Assembly (NCBI GenBank): GCA_020638835.1
Contig: JACKHV010000001.1
Location: 496,001 to 560,000 of the forward strand
Source: Planctomycetota bacterium
GTDB taxonomy: Bacteria; Planctomycetota; UBA1135; GCA-002686595
Direction of reading: 5' to 3'
DNA length: 64,000 nt
Position numbers and translations under genes: made by a program
Shown: positions 37,248 through 46,405 of the stretch, piece by piece
Position numbering within the stretch: position 1 is the stretch's first letter
Layout of the letters: each line of letters opens with the position of its first letter
The notes under the pieces: generated by a model
Databases searched by the model: none
Told to the model about the DNA's origin: nothing
The model's input: only the letters and a program-made list of their open reading frames with translations

Positions 37248-38048
37248 ATGGTCCCCCCCCAGGACACGATCGTCGCCCTCGTCACGGGCGCGACGGGCGG
37301 CATCGGCCGCGCTGTCTGCCTGCGTCTCGCGCGGGAAGGCGTCGCCGTGGTCGCGGCGGGGCGCGACCGCGAGAAGCTCGCCGAGGTCGTCGAGGAACTC
37401 GAAGGGCTCGGCGGCGTCGCGTGGTCCGTCGAGATCGACCTCGCCGACCCCGCCTCGATCGCCGCGGGCGCCGCGGAAGCGCGCGAGCTGTCCGCCGCGA
37501 TCGGGCCGATCACCTGGCTCGTGAACAACGCCGGCATCGCGATCTCGGCACCGCTCGTCGAGAAGGACCGCGAAGCCGCAGGCGACCTCTACGAGCGCCA
37601 CATGGACGTGAACTTCCACGGCGCGCGGCACCTCTTCGAGTCGCTGCTGCCCGGGATGTTGCGGGCCGAGCGCGGCGCGATGATCAACGTCGCGTCCAGC
37701 GCGGGGCTCTTCGGCTACGCCTACGTCGCGGCCTACTGCGCGTCGAAGCACGCGCTGGTCGGCTACACGCGCGCGGCGGCGCTCGAGCTGGCGAAGAAGG
37801 GCGTGCGCGCGAACGCCGTCTGCCCGCACTACGTCGACTCGCCGATGACGGAAGCGTCCGTGCGACGCGTGGTCGAGACGACCGGCAAGTCCGAGGCGGA
37901 GGCGCGCGAGTTCTTCGCCGCCCAGAACCCCGGCGGGCGCTTGGTCACGCCCGAAGAAGTCGCGGACGCGGTCTGGGAACTGCTCCGCAGCGAGTCGAAC
38001 GGCCGCGTCGTCGAACTCGACGGCAGCGGAAGCATGAAGGACGCCTGA
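37248..38048 (+). CDS. SDR family NAD(P)-dependent oxidoreductase
   Basis: The protein has 266 residues. Cofactor motif TGATGGIGRA, NNAGI, catalytic Ser in INVASSAG and Tyr/Lys in YCASKHALVG are all present. It is the first gene of the rightward catabolic operon and probably oxidises or reduces a ring-derived 3-hydroxyacyl-CoA. Its stop overlaps the RidA start (TGATG). Confidence 0.9.
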   Translation: MVPPQDTIVALVTGATGGIGRAVCLRLAREGVAVVAAGRDREKLAEVVEELEGLGGVAWSVEIDLADPASIAAGAAEARELSAAIGPITWLVNNAGIAISAPLVEKDREAAGDLYERHMDVNFHGARHLFESLLPGMLRAERGAMINVASSAGLFGYAYVAAYCASKHALVGYTRAAALELAKKGVRANAVCPHYVDSPMTEASVRRVVETTGKSEAEAREFFAAQNPGGRLVTPEEVADAVWELLRSESNGRVVELDGSGSMKDA

Positions 38049-38464
38049 TGACGATTCAGAACATCCAACCCGAGGGTTGGGCCGCGCCGCGCGGCTACAG
38101 CAACGGCATGCTCGCGCCCGCGGGATCGCGCCTGCTCTTCGTCGGCGGACAGATCGCCTGGGACGCGAACCAGCGGATCGTCGCGCCGGACGACTTCGCC
38201 GGACAGTTCCGCCAAGCGCTCGCCAACGTCGTCGAAGTCGTGCGCGCGGCCGGCGGGCTCCCCGAACACCTGGTGCGGCTGACGATCTACGTCACGAGCC
38301 GCGCCGACTACCTGGCCAGCTTGAAGCAACTCGGCCCGGCCTACCGCGAGCTGATGGGCAAGCACTATCCCGCCATGGCGTGCGTGCAGGTCGCCGCGCT
38401 GGTCGAGGAAGGCGCGCTGGTCGAGATCGAGGGCACCGCCGCGCTGCCCGGAGACGAAGCATGA
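38048..38464 (+). CDS. RidA (YjgF/YER057c/UK114) family protein
   Basis: The protein has 138 residues. FVGGQIAWDANQRIV and LVEIEGTA fit the family, which hydrolyses enamines/imines to ketones plus ammonia. The canonical imine-deaminase Arg (RSTV-like position) reads AMACVQVAAL here, so it belongs to a non-archetypal subgroup. Overlaps with both neighbours (TGATG before, ATGA after) show translational coupling. In this operon it may hydrolyse an amino-cyclohexene or 2-aminoacrylate-like intermediate. Confidence 0.88.
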   Translation: MTIQNIQPEGWAAPRGYSNGMLAPAGSRLLFVGGQIAWDANQRIVAPDDFAGQFRQALANVVEVVRAAGGLPEHLVRLTIYVTSRADYLASLKQLGPAYRELMGKHYPAMACVQVAALVEEGALVEIEGTAALPGDEA

Positions 38465-39294
38465 ACCCGCAGACCTTCGACTACTCGGAACAGGACGGCG
38501 TCGCGACGATCCGCCTGAACCGCCCCGAGCGCTTGAACGCGCTGACCTTCGACTCCTACCGCGAGCTGACCGACACCTTCGCGGCGCTGCGCACGCGCGA
38601 CACGGTGCGCGCGGTCGTGCTGACCGGCACGGGGCGCGCGTTCTGTTCCGGCGGCGACGTGAAGGACATCATCGGGCGGCTGTTCGGCGTCAGCGACGCG
38701 GAACTGCTCGCGTTCACGCGCATGACCTGCGACCTGGTGGAGAACATCCACACGCTCGAGAAGCCGGTCATCGCGGCGCTCAACGGCACGACTTGCGGCG
38801 CGGGCGCGGTGATGGCGATCGCCGCGGACATCCGCATCGCGTCGGAGACGGCGAAGATCGGCTTCATCTTCACGCAGGTCGGACTGTGCGGCGCGGACAT
38901 GGGCGCGGCGTGGCTGCTGCCGCGCATCGTCGGGACGGGCCACGCGACCGAGCTGCTGCTGCGCGGCAACTTCGTCTCCGCGGCGCGCGCGGCCGAGATC
39001 GGCCTCTACAACCACGTCGTCCCCGCCGACCAGCTGGCGAAGCGCGCGCAGGAGCTCGCGACGGAACTCGCCGCCGGCCCGAGCATGGGCATCGCGATGA
39101 CGAAGCGCTTCCTGCGCAAGGAAGCGAACCTGCCGTTCCGCGAGGCGATGCAGCAGGAGGGCTGGATCCAGGCCGAGTGCATGAAGCACCCCGACTACCG
39201 CGAGTCCTACGAGTCCTTCGTCGAGAAGCGCGAGAAGGACTTCGTGCAGAACTGGCCGGGTCACGGCAAGGCCGCGGTGAAGGGCGAGGCATGA
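38461..39294 (+). CDS. Enoyl-CoA hydratase/isomerase family protein
   Basis: The protein has 277 residues. Crotonase motifs are present: IRLNRPERLNAL, the oxyanion-hole GRAFCSGGDVKDI and GTTCGAGAVMAIAADIRIAS. GLCGADMGAAWLLPRIVG is typical of hydratases in aromatic-acid CoA pathways. Its start overlaps RidA by 4 bases and its stop overlaps the acyl-CoA dehydrogenase start by 4. Confidence 0.92.
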   Translation: MNPQTFDYSEQDGVATIRLNRPERLNALTFDSYRELTDTFAALRTRDTVRAVVLTGTGRAFCSGGDVKDIIGRLFGVSDAELLAFTRMTCDLVENIHTLEKPVIAALNGTTCGAGAVMAIAADIRIASETAKIGFIFTQVGLCGADMGAAWLLPRIVGTGHATELLLRGNFVSAARAAEIGLYNHVVPADQLAKRAQELATELAAGPSMGIAMTKRFLRKEANLPFREAMQQEGWIQAECMKHPDYRESYESFVEKREKDFVQNWPGHGKAAVKGEA

Positions 39295-40450
39295 TCGCGG
39301 AGCTGACGAAGCGCGTCCGCGAGTTCGGCCCGCGCGCGGCGAACCTCGTCGAGGGCCTCGACGAGGACCGCGCGGCGCGGCGCGCGCGCTCGACCTGCTC
39401 GCGGAAGCGGACCTGCTCGGCTGGACCGTGCCGCAGCGCCACGGCGGCGCGGCGAAGGGCGACCTCGTGACGGAGTCCGAGGTCAGCGTGCGCGCGCTCT
39501 GTGCGCTGCGCGACGAGCTCGCGTGGCACTCGGGCATGTTGGACGTGATGTTCGTCATGCAGGGGCTCGGCTCGTACCCGCTGGTGCTCGGTGGATCGGA
39601 AGAACTGTGCGGCGCGATCCTGCCCGACGTCGTGCGCGGCAAGCAGGTCGCGGCTTTCGCGGTGACGGAGGCGGGCGCGGGCTCGAGCCTCGGCGAAGCG
39701 AACTTGCGCGCGGAACAGTCGGACGGTCGTTGGCGCCTGAACGGCGCGAAGACGTTCATCTCGAACGCGGGCCTCGCGGGCTTCTACTCGGTTCTCGCGC
39801 GGACTTCGGGCGAACCCGGCGACGGCGGAAGGGACTCGCTGACGATGTTCTTCGTGCCCGCGACGACCAAGGGGCTCGAGGTGCGTCGGTTCGAGGTGAT
39901 GGCGCCGCACCCGATCGGAGAAGTGATCCTGAACGACGTCGACATCGCCGACACCTATCGCCTGGGCGAGGTCGGCTCGGGCTTGAAGATCGCGCTCGGG
40001 ACGCTGAACCGCTTCCGCACCTCGGTCGCGGCCGCGGCGAACGGCTTCTCGCGCCGCGCGCTCGACGAGTCGGTGAAGCACCTCGAGGACCGCAACCAGT
40101 TCGGCAAGCCGCTGTCGGCCTTCCAGGGCCTGCGCTTCGACCTCGCCGAGATGGACGCGCGGCTGCGGGCGTCGCAGCTCTTGACGGAAGAAGCGGCGAA
40201 CGCGCTCGACCGCGGCGAGGAAGCCGTCGCGGAAGTCGCGCGCGCCAAGCTGACCGCGACCGAGACGGCGTCGTGGATCTGCGACCGCGCGGTGCAACAC
40301 CACGGGGGCCTCGGCGTGAAGCGCGGCGTGATCGTCGAGCGGCTCTTCCGCGAAGTGCGCGCGCTGCGCATCTACGAGGGCACCAGCGAGGTGCAGAAGC
40401 TGATCCTCGCGAAGGACGTGCTGGAACGCGCGCGGAAGCGGAGCGACTGA
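39291..40450 (+). CDS. Acyl-CoA dehydrogenase, one frameshift
   Basis: The intact reading is about 386 residues. FAD-binding FAVTEAGAGSSLGE, TFISNAGLAGFYSVL, and IYEGTSEVQKLILA with the catalytic-type Glu are present. RNQFGKPLSAFQGLRF is a family landmark. One base is lost in the GC-run near 39385, separating MIAELTKRVREFGPRAANLVEG from ALDLLAEADLLGWTVPQRHGG. It overlaps the next gene by one base (CTGATGG). It probably dehydrogenates a ring-fission or alicyclic acyl-CoA. Confidence 0.87.
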
Positions 40451-40821
40451 TGGCGAAGTTCAAGCACCACGTCTTCGTCTGCGTCAACGAGCGCGAAGCC
40501 GGCGACCCGCGCGGGTGTTGCGCGGCGCGCGGCGGCCACGACGTCGCGAAGGCGTTCAAGCTGAAGCTCTACGAGCGCGGCCTGAAGCGCATCGTGCGGC
40601 CCAACAAGGCCGGCTGCCTCGACCAGTGCGCCGCCGGCGTCTGCTGCGTCGTCTATCCGGAGGGCGTCTGGTACGGTCGGGTGACCGTCGACGACGTCGA
40701 CGAGATCATCGAACAACACATCCTCGGCGGAAGACCCGTCGAACGCCTGGTCATCCCGCCAGAGGCGCTGACCGGCATCGATCCCGATGCAGAGGCTGCA
40801 CCGGACGAGTTCAGCATCTGA
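40450..40821 (+). CDS. Thioredoxin-like (2Fe-2S) ferredoxin
   Basis: The protein has 123 residues. It opens HHVFVCVNEREAGDPRGCCAARGG and continues KAGCLDQCAAGVCCVVYPEGVWYG. The cysteine pattern (C near residue 10, CC, then CLDQC) is that of Clostridium pasteurianum/Shethna-type thioredoxin-fold ferredoxins. Lying directly before a di-iron-oxygenase-like gene, it may carry electrons to it. The C-terminal 25 residues are acidic and probably flexible. Confidence 0.88.
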   Translation: MAKFKHHVFVCVNEREAGDPRGCCAARGGHDVAKAFKLKLYERGLKRIVRPNKAGCLDQCAAGVCCVVYPEGVWYGRVTVDDVDEIIEQHILGGRPVERLVIPPEALTGIDPDAEAAPDEFSI

Positions 40822-40835
40822 TCGGAAGCACGCAC

Positions 40836-41526
40836 ATGGCACCCAAGAAACTCGACGAAGAAGGCGCAGCGATCCTGCGCCAGATCCTCGAACGGCAGGT
40901 CTACCGCCAGCTGATGGCCGCGAACATCCGCGGGCACGGCTTGAAGTTCGTCCCCGACCCCGGCCGCAAGCAGCTGCTCGTGCGCGACCTGCACGACGGA
41001 CTCGAGACGCTCGAGGACGCGCGCGACCTGTACCGCGAGCTCGGCGGCGACGACCTCGAGACGGCCGTGCGCCCGCGCATGGAGAAGATCCCGTACCCGC
41101 AGTCGCGGCTCGAGCTGGCGATCTGCCTCGTCGTCTGCGACTTGGCGGAACACGTCGCGATGGAGAGCTACCAGGACTGCTCGATCGAGGCCTTCGCGAA
41201 CATCGCGCGCCGCACGCTCGAGCACGGGCGCGTCGCGACCGAGGCCGCGGTCAACCTCTTCGAGCTGTTCTGCGCCGACGCGACGCAGCTGCCGCACGCG
41301 CAGCAGATGTTCTCGCGCTGGTTCTCGATCGCCGTGCGCTCGCTCGGCCGCCCCGGCAGCCCGGGCGACCAACGCGCCGTCGCGCTGGGCCTGCGCTCGC
41401 GCGGCTGCGGCGAGTCGATCAGCGAAGTACATCGAGCGGCTCGAACCGTTCATCAAGGCGTGCAACCTGAAGCTGCCCGACGCCGCGCAGACGGGCCTCG
41501 AGATCCCCAAGCCCAAGAAGTCATGA
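40836..41526 (+). CDS. Phenylacetic-acid-catabolic-like (PaaA/PaaC superfamily) ferritin-like protein, one frameshift
   Basis: The intact reading is about 229 residues, all helical. Candidate di-iron ligands lie in SRLELAICLVVCDLAEHVAMESY and in IARRTLEHGRVA (ExxH-like). The pattern recalls the subunits of phenylacetyl-CoA and benzoyl-CoA epoxidases, but the match is from motif memory and the ligand set is not complete by eye. Near 41420 an extra A (GAAGTAC for GAGTAC) breaks the frame; corrected it reads ISEYIERLEPFIKACNLKLP and ends at 41526. It overlaps the next start (ATGA). Confidence 0.55.
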
Positions 41527-42722
41527 CCAAGCCGATCGACCCGCACGCCTGGCGCCCGCGCTTCCCGATCTCCGAGAAGTCGACGTACCTCGTCAACCAC
41601 TCGCTGGGCGCGATGCCGAAGGCCGTGCACGCGAAGCTCGAGGCCTTCGCGACGCAGTGGGAGACGCGCGGCGTGCGCTCCTGGGCCGAAGGCTGGTGGA
41701 CCGCGCCGCTCGACGTCGGGAACCTGCTCGGCAAGCTGATGAACGCGCCCGAGAACTCGGTCGTGATGCACCAGAACGTCTCGGTGATCCAGTCGATCGT
41801 CGGCTCGGCCTTCGACTTCGCCGGCAAGCGCAACAAGGTCGTCTACTCGGACGCGAACTTCCCGACGAACATGTACGTCTGGGAAGGCTTCAAGCGCTTC
41901 GGTGCGCGCATCTCCGTCGTGAAGTCGGAGGGCATGGAGGTTCCGACCGAGCGCATGATCGCGGCGATCGACGAAGAGACCTTGATCGTCCCGATCAGCC
42001 ACGTGTGCTTCAAGACGAGTTACTTGCAGGACGCGAAGGCGATCTGCGCGCGCGCTCGCGAGGTCGGCGCGCTCGTGCTGCTCGACACCTACCAGTCGCT
42101 CGGCACCGTGCCCGTCGACGTGCGGGACCTCGGAGTCGACATGGTCTGCGGCGGTTCGGTGAAGTGGCTCTGCGGCGGACCCGGCGCGGGTTACCTCTAC
42201 GTGCGGCCCGACCTGCAGGACCAGCTGAACCCGCGCGTCACCGGCTGGGCCGCGCACGCCGCGCCCTTCGCCTTCGAGCAGGGTGAGCAGCGCTACGCGC
42301 ACGGCATCGCGCGCTTCCTGCACGGATCGCCGGCGGTCGCCAGCCTGGTGCAGGCCAGCGCGGGCTACGAAGCGGTCCTCGAAGCCGGCGTGCACGCGAT
42401 CCGCGACCACTCGCTGAAGCTGACCGGCACGTTGGAACAGGACCTGGTCGACCGCGGATTCGTGATCAACAGCCCCGCGGATCCGGCGCGGCGGGGCGGC
42501 ACCTTGACCGTCGGCCTGAACGACGACGAGGACGGCCCCGCCTTCGTCAAGGCGCTCGAGGCGCGCGAGATCCTCGTCGACCACCGCCCCGAAGCCGGCA
42601 TCCGCGTCAGCCCGCACTTCTACACCCTGCCCGAGGAACTCAGCGTGTTCGCGGAGACGCTCTCCGAGCTGCGCGAGTCGCGCAAGTGGCAGGACTACGT
42701 CTCGATGACCGCCAGTTACTGA
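41523..42722 (+). CDS. Aminotransferase class V-fold PLP enzyme, kynureninase-like
   Basis: The protein has 399 residues. YLVNHSLGAMPKAV, VLLDTYQSLGTVPVDV, the PLP-lysine region GGSVKWLCGGPGAGYLYVRP, GWAAHAAPFAF and DHRPEAGIRVSPHFYTL follow the kynureninase layout. Kynureninase cleaves kynurenine to anthranilate and alanine, which would feed the aryl-CoA ligase downstream. A related class V enzyme remains possible. No tryptophan dioxygenase is present in the window. Confidence 0.78.
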   Translation: MTKPIDPHAWRPRFPISEKSTYLVNHSLGAMPKAVHAKLEAFATQWETRGVRSWAEGWWTAPLDVGNLLGKLMNAPENSVVMHQNVSVIQSIVGSAFDFAGKRNKVVYSDANFPTNMYVWEGFKRFGARISVVKSEGMEVPTERMIAAIDEETLIVPISHVCFKTSYLQDAKAICARAREVGALVLLDTYQSLGTVPVDVRDLGVDMVCGGSVKWLCGGPGAGYLYVRPDLQDQLNPRVTGWAAHAAPFAFEQGEQRYAHGIARFLHGSPAVASLVQASAGYEAVLEAGVHAIRDHSLKLTGTLEQDLVDRGFVINSPADPARRGGTLTVGLNDDEDGPAFVKALEAREILVDHRPEAGIRVSPHFYTLPEELSVFAETLSELRESRKWQDYVSMTASY

Positions 42723-42750
42723 CCGCCGACCCCGCACCACGGATCCGACC

Positions 42751-43601
42751 ATGTCCCGCAGCCTGACGCTCTTCGATCTCCAGCCCGGCAAGACCGTCCT
42801 CGACCGCTTCGAGGTGATTCGAGCGCACCGCCACGGCGGGATGGCCGCCGTCTTCGAGGTCCTCGACGGCGGCGCGCGTCGCGAGCTGCAGGTCTTCCCG
42901 CGGCGATGTTCGAGAGCGTCGAGCAGAGCTCCGGCTTCGCGGCGCGCATGCAGGCGTGGGCCGCGATCGACAGCCCGCACGTCTTGAAGGTCCGCGAAGG
43001 GCAGTGCCTGGCCGACGGAACCGTGCTGCTGGTCACGGACTTCCCCGCCGGGACCTGCTTGCGCGAGTGGCTGAACGAAGAGAAGCGCATGGACCCGGCG
43101 CGCGTGCGCGGGCTCGGCCTGGAGCTGCTCGACGGCTTGCGCACGATCCACGGCGCGGGCGCGGTGCACGGTGACGTGAAGCCGAACACGATCTTCATCG
43201 GCAAGCCCGGCGCGTCGCAGCTCGTCGACGGCGGCATCACCAGCGGCCTGTGGGAGTCGAAGCACCTCGGCGACAAGACGGCGCTGATCGGCACGCCCTT
43301 CTACGCGCCGGTCGAGCAGTTCGGCGGCGAGTCGCCCGACGTGCGCTCCGACGTCTACAACGTCGCGACGGTGCTCTACGAGCTGTGCACGGGCGTGGTG
43401 CCGTGGCCCGGCAAGAGCTTCCTCGAGGTCTTCCAGTCGAAGCTGCAGTCGCGTCCGCCGCGCATGGCGGAACGCGCGCCCGGCGTCAGCGTCCCCGCGG
43501 CGCTCGAGGAGGCGATCGTCGGCGGCCTGATCGCTGAAGCGCGCGACCGCTACGCGAGCGCGGAGAAGTTCGCGCAGCAGCTCGAGGCCGTCCGCCTCTA
43601 G
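42751..43601 (+). CDS. Protein-kinase-like domain protein with degenerate N-lobe, one frameshift
   Basis: The intact reading is about 283 residues. The C-lobe has the catalytic-loop equivalent VHGDVKPNTIFI, a DGG in place of DFG (LVDGGI), GTPFYAPVEQFGG and SDVYNVATVLYELCTG. In the N-lobe the VALK-type Lys position reads ELQVF, so the ATP-anchoring Lys is absent and it may be a pseudokinase. A missing G near 42900 (TTCCCGCGG) breaks the frame between RRELQVFP and AAMFESVEQ. It sits inside a catabolic operon, which is unusual. Confidence 0.75.
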
Positions 43602-43641
43602 CCGCTCGACGCTACCGGGGCCGGGGCGTAGGCTGTGCGCC

Positions 43642-45205
43642 ATGAGCGCTGCACCTCACGCGTGGCCGGAGTTCCCGGAACGCTTCAACCTCTGCGAGTA
43701 CTACCTGGACCGCCACGCGGACGAAGGGCGGGCGGAGAAGGTCGCGCTCTACTGCGAGGGTGAGGAGCGCACCTACGGCGAGCTGATCGAACGCGTGCGA
43801 CGCCTGACGGCCGCCTTCCGGCGCCTCGGCGCGCGGCCGGAAGAACGCGTGCTGATCGTGCTGCCGGACTGCTTCGAGTTCGCCGAGACGTGGTTCGCGA
43901 CGCTGCGCGCCGGCTGCGTGTTCGCGATGGTCAACCCGCTGCTGCACCGCGAGCAGTTCGACCACTACCTCGAGTACACCAAGGCGCGCATCGTCGTCAC
44001 GAGCGAGGACGTGCTCGGCGACATGGAACCCGCCTTCGACGACGCACCGTGGTGCGAGCACCTGATCGTGGTCGGCTCCGACGCGGGCGGTCACCACGCC
44101 TACGAGGAACTGATCGCGGCCGAGCGGCCCGACTCGACGCGCGCCGCCTGCGCGCCCACCGGTCCGGACGACCTCGCCGGCTGGCTGTTCACCTCGGGCT
44201 CGACGGGGATGCCGAAGGCCTGCGTCCACACGCACGGCGACTTCGCCTCGAACACCGAACTCTACGCGCTGAACGTCGTCGGCTACCGCGAGGACGACGT
44301 GTGCATCTCGGTGCCGAAGCTGTTCTTCGGCTACGCGACGGGCACGAACCTGATGTTCCCGTTCCGCGTGGGGGCGTCCGCCGTGTTGTTCTCCGGGCGC
44401 TCGACCGCCGACGCGCTCTTCGACTTGATCGAGCGGCACAAGCCGACCTTCCTGACCGGCGTCCCGACGATGTTCAACAACATGCTGAACTCGGACCGGA
44501 TCGACGGGATGGACCTCTCGAGCCTGCGGCTGTCGTTGTCGGCCGGCGAAGCGTTGCCGGCCGAGCTGTACGAGCGCTGGAAGGCGCGCACCGACGTCGA
44601 GATCCTCGACGGCATCGGCTCGGCGGAGATGTTCCACATCTACGTGTCGAACGCGCCCGGCGACGTGAAGCTCGGCAGCCTCGGCAAGGTCGTTCCCGGC
44701 TACGAGGTCGAGATCGTCGACCCGCAGGGCGCGCCGTTGCCGGTGGGGGAGTCGGGTCGCCTGCGCGTGAACGGGCCGTCGACGGCGCTGTGCTACTGGG
44801 GCGACAAGCGCAAGTCGAACGAGACCTTCCAAGGCGCGTGGTGCACGACCGGCGACATCTTCCGCTGCGACGCGGACGGCTACTACTACTACGAAGGGCG
44901 CGCGGACGACCTGCTGAAGATCAGCGGCATCTGGGTCTCGCCGCTCGAGATCGAGAACGCGTTGCTCGGGCACGAAGCCGTCGCGGAGGTCTGCGTGATC
45001 GGCCGCGAGGAAGACGGCTTGATGACGTCCGTCGCGTGCGTCGTGCTGACGCGCGGCTTCGAGGGCAACGACGAGACGGCCGCGCTGCTCAAGGCGCACG
45101 TCAAGGAACGTCTCGCGCCGTACAAAGTACCCGCGCAGCTTCGAGTGGCACGCGGAGCTCCCCAAGAACGACCGCGGCAAGATCGCCCGCAAGCTGCTCA
45201 AGTGA
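43642..45205 (+). CDS. Benzoate/2-aminobenzoate-CoA ligase family AMP-forming ligase, one frameshift
   Basis: The intact reading is about 520 residues. Adenylation motifs are present: FTSGSTGMPKACVHTHGD, YGxGSAE-type ILDGIGSAEMFHIY, TTGDIFRCDADGYYYYEGR and the Lys-bearing KNDRGKIARK near the end. HGDFASNTELYALNVVGY and LFFGYATGTNLMFPF are typical of benzoate-CoA ligases. An extra A (TACAAAGTAC for TACAAGTAC) near 45125 shifts the last 27 residues; corrected it ends ELPKNDRGKIARKLLK at 45205. It would activate anthranilate or a related aromatic acid. Confidence 0.88.
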
Positions 45206-45218
45206 GGCGCTGACCAGC

Positions 45219-45986
45219 ATGACCGAGCTCGCCAAGCGCACCTGGCCCGAAGCGGAGGCCTTCTTCGACGAGAAGACGATCGCGATCGTGCCGATCGGCT
45301 CGACGGAACCGCACGGACCGCACCTGCCGCTCGACACGGACGTGACGATCGCGCGCGCGCAGTCGGTGCGTGCCGCCGAAATGCTCGAGGAACTGGGCGT
45401 GCGCGCGATGGTCCTGCCGCCGATCGCGTACGGCATCACGCGTTACACCGACGGCTTCGCCGGGCGCGTCACGCTGCGGCCGGGGACGCTCTGGGCCCTG
45501 CTCGAAGACATCGTGCTCTCGCTCGCGCAGGACGGCATCCGCCAAGTCGTGTTCTCGAACGGCCACCTGGAACCGGAACACGTCAAGGTGATCCGCGGCG
45601 TCACGCTCGACAACCCGTCGCGCGAGCCGGGCAAGGCGCAGGTGATCTTCCCGGACAACACGCGCCGCAAGTGGGCGCAGACGCTGTCGCCCGAGTTCCA
45701 GTCCGGCGACTGCCACGCGGGCAGCTACGAGTCGTCGATCATGCTCGCCGCCGATCCGGACGCGGTGCGCGACGAGCAACGGCTCGCGCTGCCGCCGGTC
45801 GAGATCCACTTGATCGAGAAGATGCAAGCCGGGCAGACGACCTTCCGCCAGATGGGCGCCGAGTCCGCGTACTGCGGCGATCCCGCCGCGGCCTCGGCCG
45901 AAGAGGGGCGCGAACAGCTCGACGCGCTGGCGTCGATGATCGTCGAGAGCGCGCGCGAGGCTTGGCCGGACCTCTTCACCCGATGA
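45219..45986 (+). CDS. Creatininase family protein
   Basis: The protein has 255 residues. The metal-binding motifs of the family are visible: VPIGSTEPHGPHLPLDTD, VFSNGHLEPEHV and SGDCHAGSYESSIML. Family members hydrolyse amide or amidine bonds or act in PQQ/mycofactocin-type maturation. In this operon a hydrolase for N-formylkynurenine or a cyclic amide intermediate is conceivable but unproven. It lies 13 bases after the ligase and overlaps the thioesterase start (ATGA). Confidence 0.85.
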   Translation: MTELAKRTWPEAEAFFDEKTIAIVPIGSTEPHGPHLPLDTDVTIARAQSVRAAEMLEELGVRAMVLPPIAYGITRYTDGFAGRVTLRPGTLWALLEDIVLSLAQDGIRQVVFSNGHLEPEHVKVIRGVTLDNPSREPGKAQVIFPDNTRRKWAQTLSPEFQSGDCHAGSYESSIMLAADPDAVRDEQRLALPPVEIHLIEKMQAGQTTFRQMGAESAYCGDPAAASAEEGREQLDALASMIVESAREAWPDLFTR

Positions 45987-46405
45987 GCGTCTTCAAGACC
46001 CACGTCGCGGTGCGCTTCGGCGACGTCGACCCGGCGGGCATCGTGTACTTCCCGCGCATCTACGAGTATCTGCACGAAGCCTTCGAGGACGTCTGGGAAC
46101 AGCACGTCGGCGAGCGCTACTACCGCATGATCCTGGACGAGCGCCGCGGCTTCCCGCTGGTGCACTCCGAGGTCGACTTCAAGCACCCGCTGCGCTTCGG
46201 CGACGACGTCTGCGTGCACATCACCTGCACGCACCTCGGCCGCTCGTCGACGGGCTTGCGCTACCGGCTCTTCGTGGGCGAGACGCTCTGCGTCGAGGCC
46301 AAACAGACCACGGCCTGCGTCGACCTCGACGCCGGCAAGTCGATGCCGATGACCGATCAGCACCGCGCGCGTTTCGCGGCGATCCTGGAAGACGAGACCG
46401 AGTGA
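45983..46405 (+). CDS. Acyl-CoA thioesterase (4-hydroxybenzoyl-CoA thioesterase-like)
   Basis: A 140-residue hot-dog-fold protein. VRFGDVDPAGIVYFPRIYEYLHEAFED matches the 4HBT signature, written here in full only as VRFGDVDPAGIVYFPRI, with the catalytic Asp in DVDPAGIV. It probably rescues CoA from stalled aromatic thioesters. Overlaps on both sides (ATGA and GTGA) show coupling. Confidence 0.9.
   Translation: MSVFKTHVAVRFGDVDPAGIVYFPRIYEYLHEAFEDVWEQHVGERYYRMILDERRGFPLVHSEVDFKHPLRFGDDVCVHITCTHLGRSSTGLRYRLFVGETLCVEAKQTTACVDLDAGKSMPMTDQHRARFAAILEDETE

Noticed and set aside
40653..43643. A 996-codon minus-strand frame across the catabolic operon
   Set aside because: It spans four plus-strand genes with clear family motifs and is itself motif-free and composition-driven.
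45110..45140. GTAC-containing stretch as another intergenic palindrome end
   Set aside because: It lies inside the ligase coding region with no partner arm; the GTAC there belongs to a frameshift site.
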